The position numbers were made by a program, and so were the translations under genes. Below, piece by piece: positions 46,448 to 57,991 of a DNA stretch of 64,000 nucleotides; the first letter of the stretch is position 1; each line of letters opens with the position of its first letter. The notes under the pieces are model-generated. The model was given only the letters and a program-made list of their open reading frames with translations, searched no databases and had not been told where the DNA came from. Source of the stretch: Microvelia longipes (taxonomy: Eukaryota > Arthropoda > Insecta > Hemiptera > Veliidae); assembly GCA_018340805.1 (NCBI GenBank), contig JACMZG010001908.1, forward strand, positions 45,111,787-45,175,786. The letters run 5' to 3'.

Positions 46448-46929
46448 CAGGGTGCACCGTATACCGAAGTTCAGCCAAAATTTTGACTATTAAATGTATA
46501 AAACTATTTAACTTTTCTTAAAGGGCAATCATAAGAGAAGTTTTTTCTGTTCTTGGCTGAACTTTTGCTCATCTCTTACTTCCTCTAATGCCCTACTACA
46601 AAAATTCCATAAAATTCATTTTTTTAAAAAAATCATGTTTCATGCAAAATTTTGGGCAGTAGTTCCAAAATATTTGACATAGTTAGTAGTTTGTCCTTTA
46701 GGAAATTTACTCAGCTTTCTAATGATACCAATTTCGTCTTTCTAGCTTGAATAGTTAAATCCCTATTAACAATTTTATGATGTGAGGTCAAATATTTTTT
46801 TAAAATATTGAATTTGACCTTGTGGGAAAACGGTTGGAGATCGGGGTTCATATTATAAGACATTTTTTGTTCCTTTTGAGGAGTACTATCACCTCCTTTT
46901 CTGGTGGACACTTTATATGAAACACCCTG
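46448..46929 (-). mobile_element. CAGGGTG element, inverted copy with internal deletion
   Basis: Same element in opposite orientation: plus strand starts CAGGGTGCACCGTATACCG and ends CTTTATATGAAACACCCTG followed by TATATA. Compared with the copy at 45221-46001 it lacks about 300 internal bases (equivalent to about 45670-45965). The identity of the shared parts is high by eye. The ORF at 46711-46911 repeats part of the one in the first copy and is not a gene. Confidence 0.75.
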
Positions 46930-46939
46930 TATATATTAA

Positions 46940-47180
46940 AGTATGTTTATGGACTCGCTTGGCTCTCCCTTTCACAGTAAAGCGGTCACTCATACAAGTT
47001 GTGACCTCACTTGATGTTGCTTAACATTAGTGATCAGAATAAACCGTAGAGATACTAGCTGTTATAGAATGAAAAATTCATTTATTTATTACATAAAAGG
47101 TAAAATAAGTGCTAAACTACAACTCGATTAAATTATTTTCAGAGTTCTAAAATTGAACTAATACTGATTAAGCGTAGCAA
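46940..47180 (-). repeat. Family A fragment with 5S segment
   Basis: On the minus strand it has ACTAATGTTAAGCAACATCA and TATGAGTGACCGCTTTACTG (5S-like, 46982-47038) followed by GAGAGCCAAGCGAGTCC. Both ends are missing. Confidence 0.65.
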
Positions 47181-47479
47181 CCTTTTTGGTTTAATGTTGC
47201 GAGACAAAAATTCGAATTGACATAACATTTTAATGATTAATGTACTCGTTAATGTTTTCATAAAAAATATTTTCCATAATTTGATAACAAATTCGGGCAC
47301 GAAGATCCGCAAGCCTGGCGAATTTTCTTTGATATGCTTTCTTGCTTATCAATCTAATTTTTCCTTAATTTTTCGGTATATTTAATAACCTGAGAAGTAG
47401 TGTCACGTCTTGTTACTTAATTATTTAGAATTACTCCAATGCGCATATTTATGGCATAGATACGGCACACAGCACGGCA

Positions 47480-48035
47480 TTACTCAGACTCTTTTGAAGT
47501 TCTGCTATTGCAATTTCTTAGCTCATTTTGTTTGGAAAATTCGACAAAATTATAAATCAAGGCTTTATAATTTAAGAGCATACACGGCTTTAAAATAATC
47601 ATGAACGGAAATGTTATGATTTGGCTTTTTATAGAAGCCTTTTTACAAGTTTCTCTTGGGCCAATATTAAAAAATAAACGAATAAGTTTTTTTTTGTAAA
47701 AAATCACTTTTGCTTCAGTTGTCGAGCCCCATGATAAGATATGATTTTTTGATAGATAAGGAAATGCCCATCCGTGGTATAACATCAATAACACACTCGT
47801 TGCATTGAAGTTTTTTAAGTAAATGGTACACGGAATTTAGCTTTGCAACAACGAATTCAACATGGTAACAATATTTTAAATTACTATCTAAAATTGAACC
47901 TAAGACTTTAGTAAACGGCACACAACATAAAGGACTAAAATTAATTAAAAATGTTAAAGGTCTATCAACATTACGACTTCTAAATATTACAGAAACGGTT
48001 TTAGAAGTATTTTAAACTAACTTATTATTAAAACA
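47480..48035 (-). pseudogene. Reverse transcriptase fragment, Jockey-like LINE
   Basis: Minus-strand translation shows the order expected downstream of the RT catalytic core: NKLV.NTSKTVSVIFRSRN (the 'N..KT..+F' motif), then KVLGSILDSNLKYCYHVEF (the 'LG..ID..L.W..H' motif), VVAKLNSVYHLLKKL, and in a shifted frame LSWGSTTEAKVIFYKKKLIR ('WG.S......+.QK+.IR') and FNIGPRETCKKA. Stops near 48012-48040 and a frameshift near 47780 disrupt it. The YADD-type catalytic motif would lie upstream (above 48040) and is not visible. A dead fragment of a non-LTR element. Confidence 0.75.
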
Positions 48036-48039
48036 CTAC

Positions 48040-49735
48040 TCAACAAAACCAAGTGGTTTAAGATAGGGAGTGCCATCCATATGCTGATTCCCAGACGGCA
48101 GGTGATCATTTTTAAGAAATCTAGGTACCACTAAAGAAAAACAAACACTGATCGACCGGCGTACATCTGCAGCCTGAACTCTGAACAGGTATTGCTAAAT
48201 GCTTGATACTTCAAACATCTCAGTCATTCTGATACCAAAAGAAGTAAAAGGGAATATATCGAGAGAAATATATTTTAAGATTAAAGTTTACGCGCAAAGT
48301 TTTCGAATAAGCTATCAGAAAAGTGCACCATACTTCACTTTCAAGGGTTTCCCTTACAAAATTGTAGTTTTTCATCTCTCCGACTTCCATTGACAAGATG
48401 AATTTTCCAACATTTGAAGAAAATTGCCATCCATTCCTTTTGCAAAAAAGGAAAAAGGTGAATGTAACTCCATCAACTTCTTATCGCTGAATTCTACCCC
48501 GGAGAAAAATTACATTTTTTTTGATACTTTTTTATGACATGAGGGGAAAATGTTTGTTTAATGCTTTGCTCTGCCGTTGAGAAAATGGTTTTACTTGACC
48601 GTTTGAAAACTTTCACCCCAATTCTCCCTACGCTTTAAAGTTTTGAAGAAGGAAGTAAAATTGTTAAGACGGCCCAAGAACGGTAAACTAACGGACTAAC
48701 TAATTTTTTGATAACAGTCAATGTTTTGAATAGTAAAAGTAAAAGAGTATTCTAATACTTCTATTGTGTTTAATAGTGGTTAGACTGGGAAGCGTTAACG
48801 TAAAAAAAGTTTTTCTTTACATAAATATTAAAAGGGTTAAAGCGCATTACTTAAGGGATTAAAGTGTTTTTCCCACATGAGGTCCAGCTTTCTCTGCAAG
48901 AGAAAACAGCATTTGCTCCCGAGGCCGTTACGCCGAACAAAATAATTAGTATGCGGTTAACTTCAATTGTGTTTCCTGACCCATAGTTGAGGAAAATAAA
49001 AGTGAGCGCAAATGCTTTGATCCATATTACGTATTAAATTTGATCTACGACCAGTTGACTAGTTTTCAATAGCTGCTTGTGGCCGTAATATTTTATATCT
49101 CTAAATTCTAATTATTACAAACACTAGTTAGTCAATAAACATCTCATCTACTTCACCTACTATACCTTACATTATAAAACCTATTATAACCTTCTAAAAA
49201 ACACCTGAGTGAAATTACTACCAACGTAATATAAAAAAATATAAATCTTTCAATACACTTTTTAATTATATCACAGTTTTTTCTTTCCTAGGGCAGGAAA
49301 CTAAATTTGTCACCCATCTAGCGACATTAAAATAGCTATTTTAGATACAAGAAATAGATAAAATATTGAACGCTGTAAACAAAATTACTTCGATTCAGCA
49401 AAACCTGATTGTGGTTAACTTTCAAAACTATTTTAATTTTCGATGAGATATTTAAAATTTAGTAGATAAAGGAAAGGGTGTTCTAGACCTAAGAAAGGGA
49501 GAAAGGCTTAAACATGGAATACAACCAAGTTTAAGAGAGCCTTGCAGATAGAACAGATACCGCAACACTGTTTTAAATGCCGAATTAATTCAAAATGGAA
49601 ATTATACTTTAAATAACACCGTATTAAATGATTATTGTTTTATTTTATAGATTTAATTTTGCCTTCTTATCTCTTTAGAAGCAAATGCCTTTGTAAAACT
49701 ATAAATGTGACAATTACTTTTACTTTCCCATCTCT
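48040..49735. other. AT-rich DNA without recognised features
   Basis: One short ORF at 48199-48393 with no recognisable domain. I could not extend the retrotransposon into this stretch. Confidence 0.4.
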
Positions 49736-49739
49736 TCAA

Positions 49740-50075
49740 GAAAAGATATTTTTGTAATAGTAATATTTGTCAAACCCACCTATGCCTCCCTATCACTCTC
49801 CTCTCTAATACGAAAAGCTGTTGTAGTAGTAATAATTGTAACACCTACCTATGCTTCCCAGCTCTCCCCTTTCTTATAGGAAAGGCTGTAGTAATAATTG
49901 TAACACCTACCTATGCTTCCCAGCTCTTCCCTTTCTGATAGGAAAGGCTGTAGTAATAATTGTAACACCTACCGATGCTTCCCAGCTCTCCCCTTTCTGA
50001 TAGGAAAGGCTGTAGTAATAATTGTAACACCTACCTATGCTCTCCAATGTCTTTAAGAAGAAGCTGCTTTAATAC
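49740..50075 (+). repeat. About 62-bp tandem repeat (GTAATAATTGTAACACCTAC)
   Basis: Five to six units with GTAATAATTGTAACACCTAC, CTATGCTTCCCAGCTCTCCC and CTTTCTGATAGGAAAGGCTG; the central three are nearly identical and the outer ones diverged. CCTTTC...GAAAGG forms a small hairpin in each unit. Confidence 0.92.
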
Positions 50076-50079
50076 TCAT

Positions 50080-51320
50080 GCATAATAGATAATCGAACTA
50101 TTGCAAATTATATCAAATAATTATTTTGTATTCTTATACCTCAATGCAAACATTAATTTGACTTAAAATTTAGAAAAGGTACTTTAGGATTGAGTACTTT
50201 TAAAACAAGTAAATCATTTTTGCGCTCCCAACGAAATTATATTTTCTCATTCATACATCTTTAAACGCATTCATTTTCTTCTAGTCCTTGACAAAATTCA
50301 ATAGAAGTGTTCTTTTTGAATCATACATTTCCATTACCCAAATTTCTGAGTTTTTTCAAATAAATCTTTTGTTCTATAAAGTCACGGGGATTTATTTATT
50401 TTCCTTTATTTTTGATTTGCTTTTTTATTTAGAAATTTCGCCATTTCAATATTTTGTCACTGAATGAATTTAGGGTTTTATGTGTGTGCTCCTTGTTTTA
50501 CTTTCTTATTCAGAAAAATTTTATATTAAAAATAAAAACTTTCTTATATATTATTTTAAAAATGTTGTTTTGTTGAAATTTTATCTTAAAAACTTTTCAT
50601 TAATAGCATTTTCAATCCACGAAAATGTACTCTTATCATAACTTTAATATCCTTTATAGTAAATCTTTTAGAATGCCTATTTGAAGCATTTATTTAGAAT
50701 TTTAATACATGGTTCCTTTCCACATGATTAGACTATTCATTTTCTAAGTAATTATATAAATAAAATGTATTTAAATTTCATTGACAGTACAATAAAGCCA
50801 TGCCTCTTTAGTAGATAGTATTTACGAACGCAGTGAGATGTTATTGTAAGACTCATAGTATATCGATAGAATTTTATTACATATCTCAAGACCCCCTGGA
50901 TTATTGTATAGGAAACATTGAAACATTTAGCAAATTCTTAGGTCATTTCTAGGTTATATTAACTAAGCATTGGTTGTTCATATCTATGTTTGCTCTTTCT
51001 TAATTAGTTCTGCAGAACAATTTAGGCAGTATATGTCAATAAAGATCAATATATGTTAATCTTCAAATTTTTTAAGAACATTCACATCACAAGCAAATGT
51101 TAGTTTTATTACTGCCAAGCATATATATACACACATAAGCGTTTTTCTTTTAGCAAATTTAAAAATTAAAACTTAGATTATGAGGTTGGGGCCGAAGGTC
51201 TCTTTTTTTCAGTGTCCCAAAACATAATCGAATACCTTCTTTCTCGCAAAAGTTTTACTTTAAGATGTTTGAAAATTTTGACTCAGCAAACCGTGACGTT
51301 GCCACAATATCACAGTATCA
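50080..51320. other. AT-rich DNA without recognised features
   Basis: No ORF, RNA gene or repeat recognised. Confidence 0.4.
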
Positions 51321-51325
51321 CAGTA

Positions 51326-51436
51326 TCAAAATTATTGATAAAACAGTTTTGACTATAGTTCGTTGTATCAAAATTATTGATACAACGTTTTGACAATAGT
51401 TCGTTGTATCAAAATTATTGATACAACAGTTTTGAA
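51326..51436. repeat. Tandem palindromes TTGTATCAA-AATTA-TTGATACAA
   Basis: Three units of about 54 bases, each containing the perfect hairpin TTGTATCAA/TTGATACAA (the first slightly shortened) separated by AC.GTTTTGAC.ATAGTTCG. Confidence 0.88.
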
Positions 51437-51540
51437 TATGGTTTGTGACTAGTTTGGTATAAACATTTGATTCCATTCGAAAGATAGCGCGTTTACAAGA
51501 TTTTAGCGAATTTCCTTTGAAAATTCGCCTAATGGGATAG

Positions 51541-51590
51541 GCGTCATGACGGAATTCGAACCTCGGACCACGACACAAATCCGTTTCAGA
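51541..51590 (-). repeat. tRNA-like B box fragment
   Basis: Minus strand GAGGTTCGAATTCCGTC is an excellent RNA polymerase III B box consensus (GGTTCGANNCC). No matching A box was found at the right distance; preceded in the same repeat by GCGAATTTCCTTTG, also seen in family B. Probably a SINE remnant. Confidence 0.4.
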
Positions 51591-51627
51591 GGTCCCTTAT
51601 GACGAAAAAAATTTGTTCGCGAGACTT

Positions 51628-51702
<75 letters not shown>
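51628..51702. repeat. (TA)n microsatellite
   Basis: About 75 bases of TA dinucleotides. Confidence 0.97.
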
Positions 51703-51705
<3 letters not shown>

Positions 51706-51934
51706 ATTTCTAGACACTTTCTTGTAAACACTCTATCTTTCGAACGGATTAATATTTTTTAACCAAACTTGGTACAAAAATCAACCTTTGATAGGACACG
51801 AACCCTATTGAAAACCAGGTTTTTGTGACGTCAGCAACCCGGTTTGCTGAGTCAGCGAAATTTTCAAAAAATCGGCAAAATTCAGGGTTAATATTTTTTG
51901 CCGCGAAAAAGGTCAATATTTATGTTTTTTGAGA

Positions 51935-52235
51935 CGCTGAATCGAATGAAACCGGTCCGAAAACCACTCTAAGTGACCTAAAAATCGAAAAAACCATTAT
52001 AAATGACCGAAAACCAAAATTTAGGTCGATAAAAAATAAATTTCAAGTAGGGTGTCGTTTTCTATGTAATTTTGGGCGCTGAATCGAATGAAACCGGTCC
52101 GAAGTCGATACGACCACTTTAAGTTACCAAAAAGTCGAAAAAAACCACAAAAATTATAAAAAACCAAAATTACGGTCGTTGAAAATTAAATTTCGAGTAG
52201 GGTGTCGTTTCTATGTTTTTTGGGCCTCTGAGTTG
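51935..52235 (+). repeat. About 140-bp tandem repeat (GCTGAATCGAATGAAACCGG)
   Basis: Two full units and a third partial one start at GCTGAATCGAATGAAACCGG (51943 and 52079) and TCTGAGTTGAATACCAGTGG (52216), and contain AAGTCGAAAAAAACCA, AAAACCAAAATTACGGTCG and AGTAGGGTGTCGTTT. Diverged, non-coding. Confidence 0.8.
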
Positions 52236-52240
52236 AATAC

Positions 52241-52445
52241 CAGTGGTCCGGAGTCAATACGCCGCTCAAACTCAGGGTACCTGGGTTCGAATCCTGAAAC
52301 GGTCCATAATTTTTTATCGTTTTTTTACTTAATATAAGTTTACAACTAGAAAATAATTCTGGCGCGGTGGTCCGCATGTCGGGCGAATTTCCTTTGGATG
52401 CGTGCACTCAAACCCAGAGTACCTGGGTTCAAATCCTAGTAGGGA
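52241..52445 (+). repeat. Two tRNA-like B-box modules next to family B
   Basis: ACCTGGGTTCGAATCCTG (52281-52298) and ACCTGGGTTCAAATCCTAG (52423-52441) are B-box matches, each preceded by a CTCAAAC.CAG.GTACC block and followed by a T-rich run and a family B GGCGCGGTGGTCCGC module. This looks like a tandem-dimerised tRNA-derived SINE. Confidence 0.5.
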
Positions 52446-52496
52446 CAATATTTTTTTATTGTTTTTTTACCTAATATAAGTTTACAACTAGAAAAT

Positions 52497-53169
52497 AATT
52501 CTGGCGCGGTGGTCCGCATGTCGGGCGAATTTCCTTTGGATGCGTGTTTCCGTGCTTTTTACAGTATATAAGTTTACAACTACTAAATAAATAATTCCGG
52601 CGCGGTGGTCCGCTGTCGGGCGAATTTCCGTGCTAAACAACCCATTTCTTGCTTATGCAAGAACCATGCCCATTGCGTGGTTCCGGTTCATGCTTTAGAA
52701 CCTAAGCAGTTACTCAATTGTCAAGCACTGCTCGTAACTCATTTTGTCTGTATTTTCCAAAGGAAATGCGCTAAATCCTTTAAAGATAACTGACTAAGCT
52801 TAAAGATAAGTAACTATGCTTTAAACTAGTGCAAATAATAGTGTGTACATCTATTTTTAGAGGCATAGTTATGTACAACCAACTTGATAATTATGCGCAT
52901 TTCCTTTGAAAAATACAGACAAAATGAGTTACGAGCAGTGCTTGACAATTGAGTAACTGCTTAGGTTCTAAAGCATGAACCGGAACCACGCAATGGGCAT
53001 GGTTCTTGCATAAGCAAGAAATGGGTTGTTTAGCACGGAAATTCGCCCGACAGCGGACCACCGCGCCGGAATTATTTATTTAGTAGTTGTAAACTTATAT
53101 ACTGTAAAAAGCACGGAAACACGCATCCAAAGGAAATTCGCCCGACATGCGGACCACCGCGCCAGAATT
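52497..53169. repeat. Near-perfect palindrome: family B with 275-bp arms
   Basis: The left arm 52497-52771 and right arm 52895-53169 are inverted copies with, as far as I can read, a single mismatch (TTTTCCAAAGG against TTTTTCAAAGG), separated by 123 bases. The arms contain the CTGGCGCGGTGGTCCGCATG and CCGGCGCGGTGGTCCGCTG modules, and CATGCCCATTGCGTGG. Such identity means very recent formation, gene conversion between arms, or an assembly artefact. The small plus ORF at 52605-52793 lies in the arm and is not a gene. Confidence 0.95.
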
Positions 53170-53174
53170 TTTTA

Positions 53175-53878
53175 GAAATACATGTATAATTTAAAAAGTT
53201 TCACCGAGACTATTGTTTCGTAATTAGCAAACTCGGAAACCGAATTTGGCCATAATCCAAAGTTGGACAGGAGTTGGCCAAGTTGAACTCACGCTATACC
53301 GCTTATCCCATTGGCGAATGACGTCCAATGGATAATCGCTAGAGTAAGTTTCAAGATTAAAAACGTAATGCGATTTGTAGTTCGGAATCAACCTATAAAA
53401 GTGTATTATTTATAACCTAATGTCTTATTATATTAAAATATAAACCTCACAAAATAGTCAATAACGAGAATCTAACACAAGAATGAAATTGAAAACAATA
53501 TCAGGTTGATTTGAAATTCATTTATGATAAGACATGAAATATGTTGTTTACTCACTGGGACAATCCTCTCTCATGCAAATCTTCAAATTATACGGAATAA
53601 ATCTTCATTCCATTTCAATTTTCACTTCAATAATTTTTACGTTTCTTTACTTCTTTTTAATTTTTCTTTCCTTTTCCGCGGGTAGTAAAGGAAAGTATTA
53701 GGTTCTCTCTTAAAATACAAATCCGATATTTCATGTGAACTGTTTGTTTTAGAAGTTTTAGAGCGCTCGTGAGTGATGTGCCTAATTCACGCCCCCACTC
53801 TCATTGTTTTTATGCAAGGTAGTTAAAACTTCATAGAGTACGAAATTCTACCTTGTGGCTTAGTTTTGTTTTCCAATT
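53175..53878. other. AT-rich DNA without recognised features
   Basis: No gene or repeat recognised. Confidence 0.4.
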
Positions 53879-53879
53879 T

Positions 53880-54440
53880 ATAAAATTCGGGTACGGTGTA
53901 TCTCTGAACTATTTCTCGTGACAACGAAATCGCTACGCTCATCCTCACTTCGGACTCGCTTTGCTTGTCCTCAGAATATAAAGTTCGTTAAATTTATACT
54001 ATTATATCTTGGGACTCGCTTCGCTCGTCCTCACATAGTAAATACATCTGTTTCCCAGCTGTAACTCATCTAAACACTGACCAAGCACGACGTTGCTTAA
54101 CTTTTATAATCCTACATAAATCATGGATATACTTGTCGTATTGAAAATAAACTTAGTGTACTTATTTAATACTTTATTTAACACTTGTGCCAAAGTTCTA
54201 CTCAATAAATTAATTTTCCGATGATTTAATGATATGAAACTTGGCATATATTTTAGCAACTTGCGAGGTAAATATCAATCTGATCGCAACATTTGTATGT
54301 GTATGAATTTTCGAAATGATCACTAAGTCATTATTTCGGATTAATGACGACATAAACAAAATATTTTCCTAAAAGCACAAATAAAAATAGAATGATTTTT
54401 GTACAAAGTTTCAAATCTTTGGTATAAATACACTGGGGGC
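53880..54440 (-). repeat. Family A copy with 5S segment
   Basis: Minus-strand end CGTACCCGAATTTT at 53882-53895, preceded by GAGCGAAGCGAGTCC-type motifs at 53945 and 54010, and a 5S-like segment at 54056-54114 (AAAGTTAAGCAACGTCGTGC, TTGGTCAGTGTTTAGATGAG). Extends to about 54440 with diverged body sequence; the ACTTTTCCTCAT head is not seen. Confidence 0.75.
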
Positions 54441-54444
54441 TACG

Positions 54445-54815
54445 ATGATAACAGACACGAAAATCAATTCATCACAGAAAACTGTTTTGATCGATTTAAA
54501 ATATAGCACGGCAAGTTCCATCTCATTATCAGCATCAGTTAAATTTTTATTGAATAACGTGTGTAAGGTTTTAAAAAGATATAAAAATTAAACAACAAAT
54601 TCATGTTGAAAGGTGAAAATAATTAAATTGAAATTTCTTACAAATGTACACTTTATGCAATATTTCGTATACTAGTTTCATTTCATTCACATCTATGATT
54701 ACTAATGTTAAGCAGCATTGAACTGAGCCAGTGCCCGGATGAGTGACCGTTAGGAAAAAAACATTTTTTTCTGAGGGCGTAGCGAATCCGATGTTACCTC
54801 GTACCCAATCTATTG
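54445..54815 (+). repeat. Family A copy with 5S segment (divergent neighbour)
   Basis: Plus strand with TTCCATCTCATTATCAGCAT, a second TTTCATTTCATTCA block, the 5S-like segment at 54696-54756 (ACTAATGTTAAGCAGCATTG, CAGTGCCCGGATGAGTGACC), and the end GAGGGCGTAGCGAATCCGAT, TACCTCGTACCCAAT. It lies next to the preceding copy in opposite orientation. Confidence 0.7.
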
Positions 54816-55902
54816 TAGTTGTTGGCATAAATTTTGATTTGAATATGTTATGTTACAATTATCTATATGTTGTCATTATATGTTGACATTATCACTCAAA
54901 ATTTAAGTTCAGAATTTTTGTGGTGTTACATTTTAACCAAAAAAAAAAAGCACGGAAAATGTACATTTAGAAAAATAAGTGTTTTCCATTTTCACGTCAG
55001 AGTGAAAGTTAGTGAAGACGCCGGAGCGAGAGGCCGAGTGTCAAGGCAAAACAGGAAATTGCCTCTTTAGAAATGAGTCTGTAAGGGCAAAGGGCAACAA
55101 GATAAGTGAAAAACAAACTTTTCACCAAAATTTACTGTTAACAGTCCTACAAAAATTTTATAAAAAAAAAAGCTTAAAGTTGTATGGTCGAGAACTGGAA
55201 AATGTGAAATTTTATAAGTAAAACAAGATTAAAATGTTAGATAAAAAGAAAATTAAGGTTTTATGTAATAGAATAGAAAAGTAGATAAAAATAAAGAAAA
55301 GTTAAAGCATGAAATATATGTTGTGTGTCTTAAAGAGAGTGTAGGTACGAGTCTTGACTGCAATAAGTTTTGTATTTCAGTAACAAATAGATAAGAGAAA
55401 GTATACAAATAGTTTGACTAGGCCTTGACCAGAGGGCAGATGACATATTGCTATTTTCATAGCAAAACCTTTCCTTCTGAGGCTGTATTTTTGATACATC
55501 CTTTCCTTATTCCCTGTTTCCACGAGGGTTTTCTGCCTTTAGGGCCAACTTCACTTCCGTAATGAAGCTTCTGCCTAACCCTCCCTGGTGTTTTTTTCCA
55601 GACTTACTAAAACCCTAAAACTTTTCTTAGGGATCCTACAGGTATTCAACACAGTACCTGATCCGAATATCTTATTTTTAGATAGTAAGGAATTCGTTCT
55701 TTCTTCTTCTTATAAATTAATTCCTAACGTTATTTAGGAATTGATTTAATAATGTTACTTTCATTCTTGGTATTGCTTGCAGTACTTACTCATTAAAATA
55801 TTTATTGCATTTTGCAAATTTTCTTCGGAAAAAAATCTATAAAGAAATGGCATAACAGGAGTTATACTGAGCAGGGTATCTGAATTACACACAGATATAC
55901 AG
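54816..55902. other. AT-rich DNA without recognised features
   Basis: Overlapping ORFs at 54867-55221 have no recognisable domain. A less AT-rich patch at 55430-55640 shows nothing identifiable. Confidence 0.4.
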
Positions 55903-55903
55903 A

Positions 55904-55913
55904 TATAATATAT

Positions 55914-55998
<85 letters not shown>
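55904..55998. repeat. (TA)n microsatellite, slightly interrupted
   Basis: About 95 bases of TA dinucleotides with a few phase breaks; the YIYIYI minus ORF at 55761-56012 is its translation. Confidence 0.96.
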
Positions 55999-55999
<1 letters not shown>

Positions 56000-56221
56000 A
56001 TACCAACCTCATAATCTTTTTTTTTCTTCGAGAATTTGCTAAAAATAAATAAAGGCGGGACTGTTTTTGTTTTATCTAGATTAAAACCTTTCAAAACCAG
56101 TGAATGCAACCAAAAAACCCAAAATAACCAGAAAACACTTAGTTAACAAAAGAAATCATTACGGAGAAATTAAGTAGTAAAGAATACCTTGAGTACTACG
56201 AATAGTTGGTTCCATTATCAG

Positions 56222-56470
56222 TATCTTTCTAAGTGGTTGAATGGATAGAGTACTGGACTACAGATTTAAGAGATACTGTGTTCGAGTCTTGGCGCATGCG
56301 TTTAATTATTAGTGCCAAAACTTATTATTTATTTTTTTTGTATTTTCCAGAGGAAATACGCTAACACTTAACATTGACTGAGCTACAAGTAAATGAAAAT
56401 AATGCTGACCTAATAGGACAAATATATGTATAACCTAGGACAAATATGTGCATTTTCTATTCTAAAATGA
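56222..56470 (+). repeat. tRNA-derived SINE with family B tail
   Basis: Head at 56226-56300: A-box-like AAGTGGTTGAATGG and B box TGTTCGAGTC at normal tRNA spacing, with D-arm-like GGATAGAGT between. After a T-run comes TTTTCCAGAGGAAATACGCTAA (in two blocks) and ACTTAACATTGACTGAGCTA, matching the family B tail at 52751-52800. This links family B to a tRNA-type promoter. Confidence 0.55.
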
Positions 56471-56554
56471 TTAGGGTATTTGTGACGCTACTGCTGAAAG
56501 TTTATTAAATATATATCGAAAAATTATTTAAAAATTGGATGAATAAGAAAAAAA

Positions 56555-56640
56555 GCGCGCATTTCGAAGAGAATTCGCCCAGCTTGTGCACCTCCGCACC
56601 AGAATTATTTTTAAATTGTATAGACTTTTATACATCAAAT
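56555..56640 (-). repeat. Family B module fragment
   Basis: Minus strand AATTCTGGTGCGGAGGTGCAC and GGGCGAATTCTCTTCGAAAT match the CTGGCGCGGTGGTCCGC...GGGCGAATTTCCTTTG module with several changes. Confidence 0.5.
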
Positions 56641-57200
56641 CTGCTTTAAAAACACATTTATAAATTATGAATGAAAATTACATTTTCTTTTGAATCCATC
56701 TATTTGATTAAATTTATTGTTATAATCTTTTAAAATATAAATTAAAATAAAAATGTAGCAGTAATTCTAAAAAACCGGATATTATGGAAGTTCAGTGTGA
56801 TAATGATCTCAGCAGTAGTAAATCTATCCTGTTATAATAGAAATACCCGGGGAAAATAAATTTATATACAACGTGCTGTAGCTACACATTTCGGTACCGC
56901 CGCCACCGCCGCCCAGTAAATGGAACAATTTATTGCTTCAGAATTACTACCAAATATCTTTAACTCTAATAAAACTCGTTTTATCAATAACATTCAAGGA
57001 TATATTCTACCCTAGTCTAAGGGTTCGGGGTGTTAAAGATATTTCAACATACTACTATTGAGTGAAACTTATTTCTAGGTCAATAACATAGAACTGAGTG
57101 GTACTTGAACTCAAGTAATAATATGGAAAACAGTTTCTTTCAAAGAATTGTTCTATTTTGGAACGCACAGATTTTACTCACAAGAAACACTTGAAGTGGT
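56641..57200. other. AT-rich DNA without recognised features
   Basis: Short CCGCCGCCACCGCCGCC run at about 56896-56915 stands out; otherwise nothing recognised. Confidence 0.4.
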
Positions 57201-57618
57201 GGCACTTATTTACTTGGTTCCCAACCTCAATTTATCTGAAAAAAATCTATTGGATTTGGGTATATGAACTAGGAGGTCTGTCTAAACTCCATTAAAATCC
57301 CTCAGTTTTGATTTGTAAAGGAATTAACACTTAAAGAAATTACAAGTTTTTTGCTATGAAAACAAAAATGTTTTGTAATTTTCCTGACACTTATTCAGTT
57401 GGGTCCCCATTTTATGTTGGGAACCAAGGGTACTTTCGCACTATATTATCTATTTACTTAATTATCAATTTTTTTTAACATCCCCTATTAAGAATGTTAA
57501 ATAATTTCTTTTATATAATTTAGTAAATATATTGTCGGTACCCAAGTGAATAATTGCCCTATATCGCCATATTTACTTGGGTCCCAAATTTATGTTGGGA
57601 ACCAAGTAAATAAGTACC
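57201..57618. repeat. 418-bp inverted-repeat element (MITE-like)
   Basis: Ends GGCACTTATTTACTTGGTTC-CCAACCTCAA (57201) and TTGGGAACC-AAGTAAATAAGTACC (ending 57618) are inverted. Two further internal copies form hairpins: CCCCATTTTATGTTGGG with flanks near 57405-57427, and TTTACTTGG.TCCCAA...TTGGGA.CCAAGTAAA at 57570-57610. No ORF; most likely a non-autonomous DNA transposon. Confidence 0.75.
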
Positions 57619-57991
57619 ATAAGGTGATTCCATTGGAGGGTTTTTATGAATGAAAATAATTTTTTTGACATGTTAGGTTATAGTCCGGCGGTGACGTCAT
57701 TGCAGGAATCAGTATAGACAACTTACATTATAATACTAACAAATTAGAGCACTACTACTTAAAACAGTCAAATTTTAAAATAAATTTTTTAGAAATTATT
57801 TCTCAGGATACATTCATCGAGTTTTATAATACTCATAAATATTTTATAATATAATATTTATAATATTCATTTTGACATGTTTGAAATCAGATAACTGATT
57901 TTATACGGTTAACTTAGAGGATGTAGTTTTGAAAGTTTATGTATAAATTATTGCAACCCTGCATGTAAGCTTACTTGGTTCAGGGGTCAAA

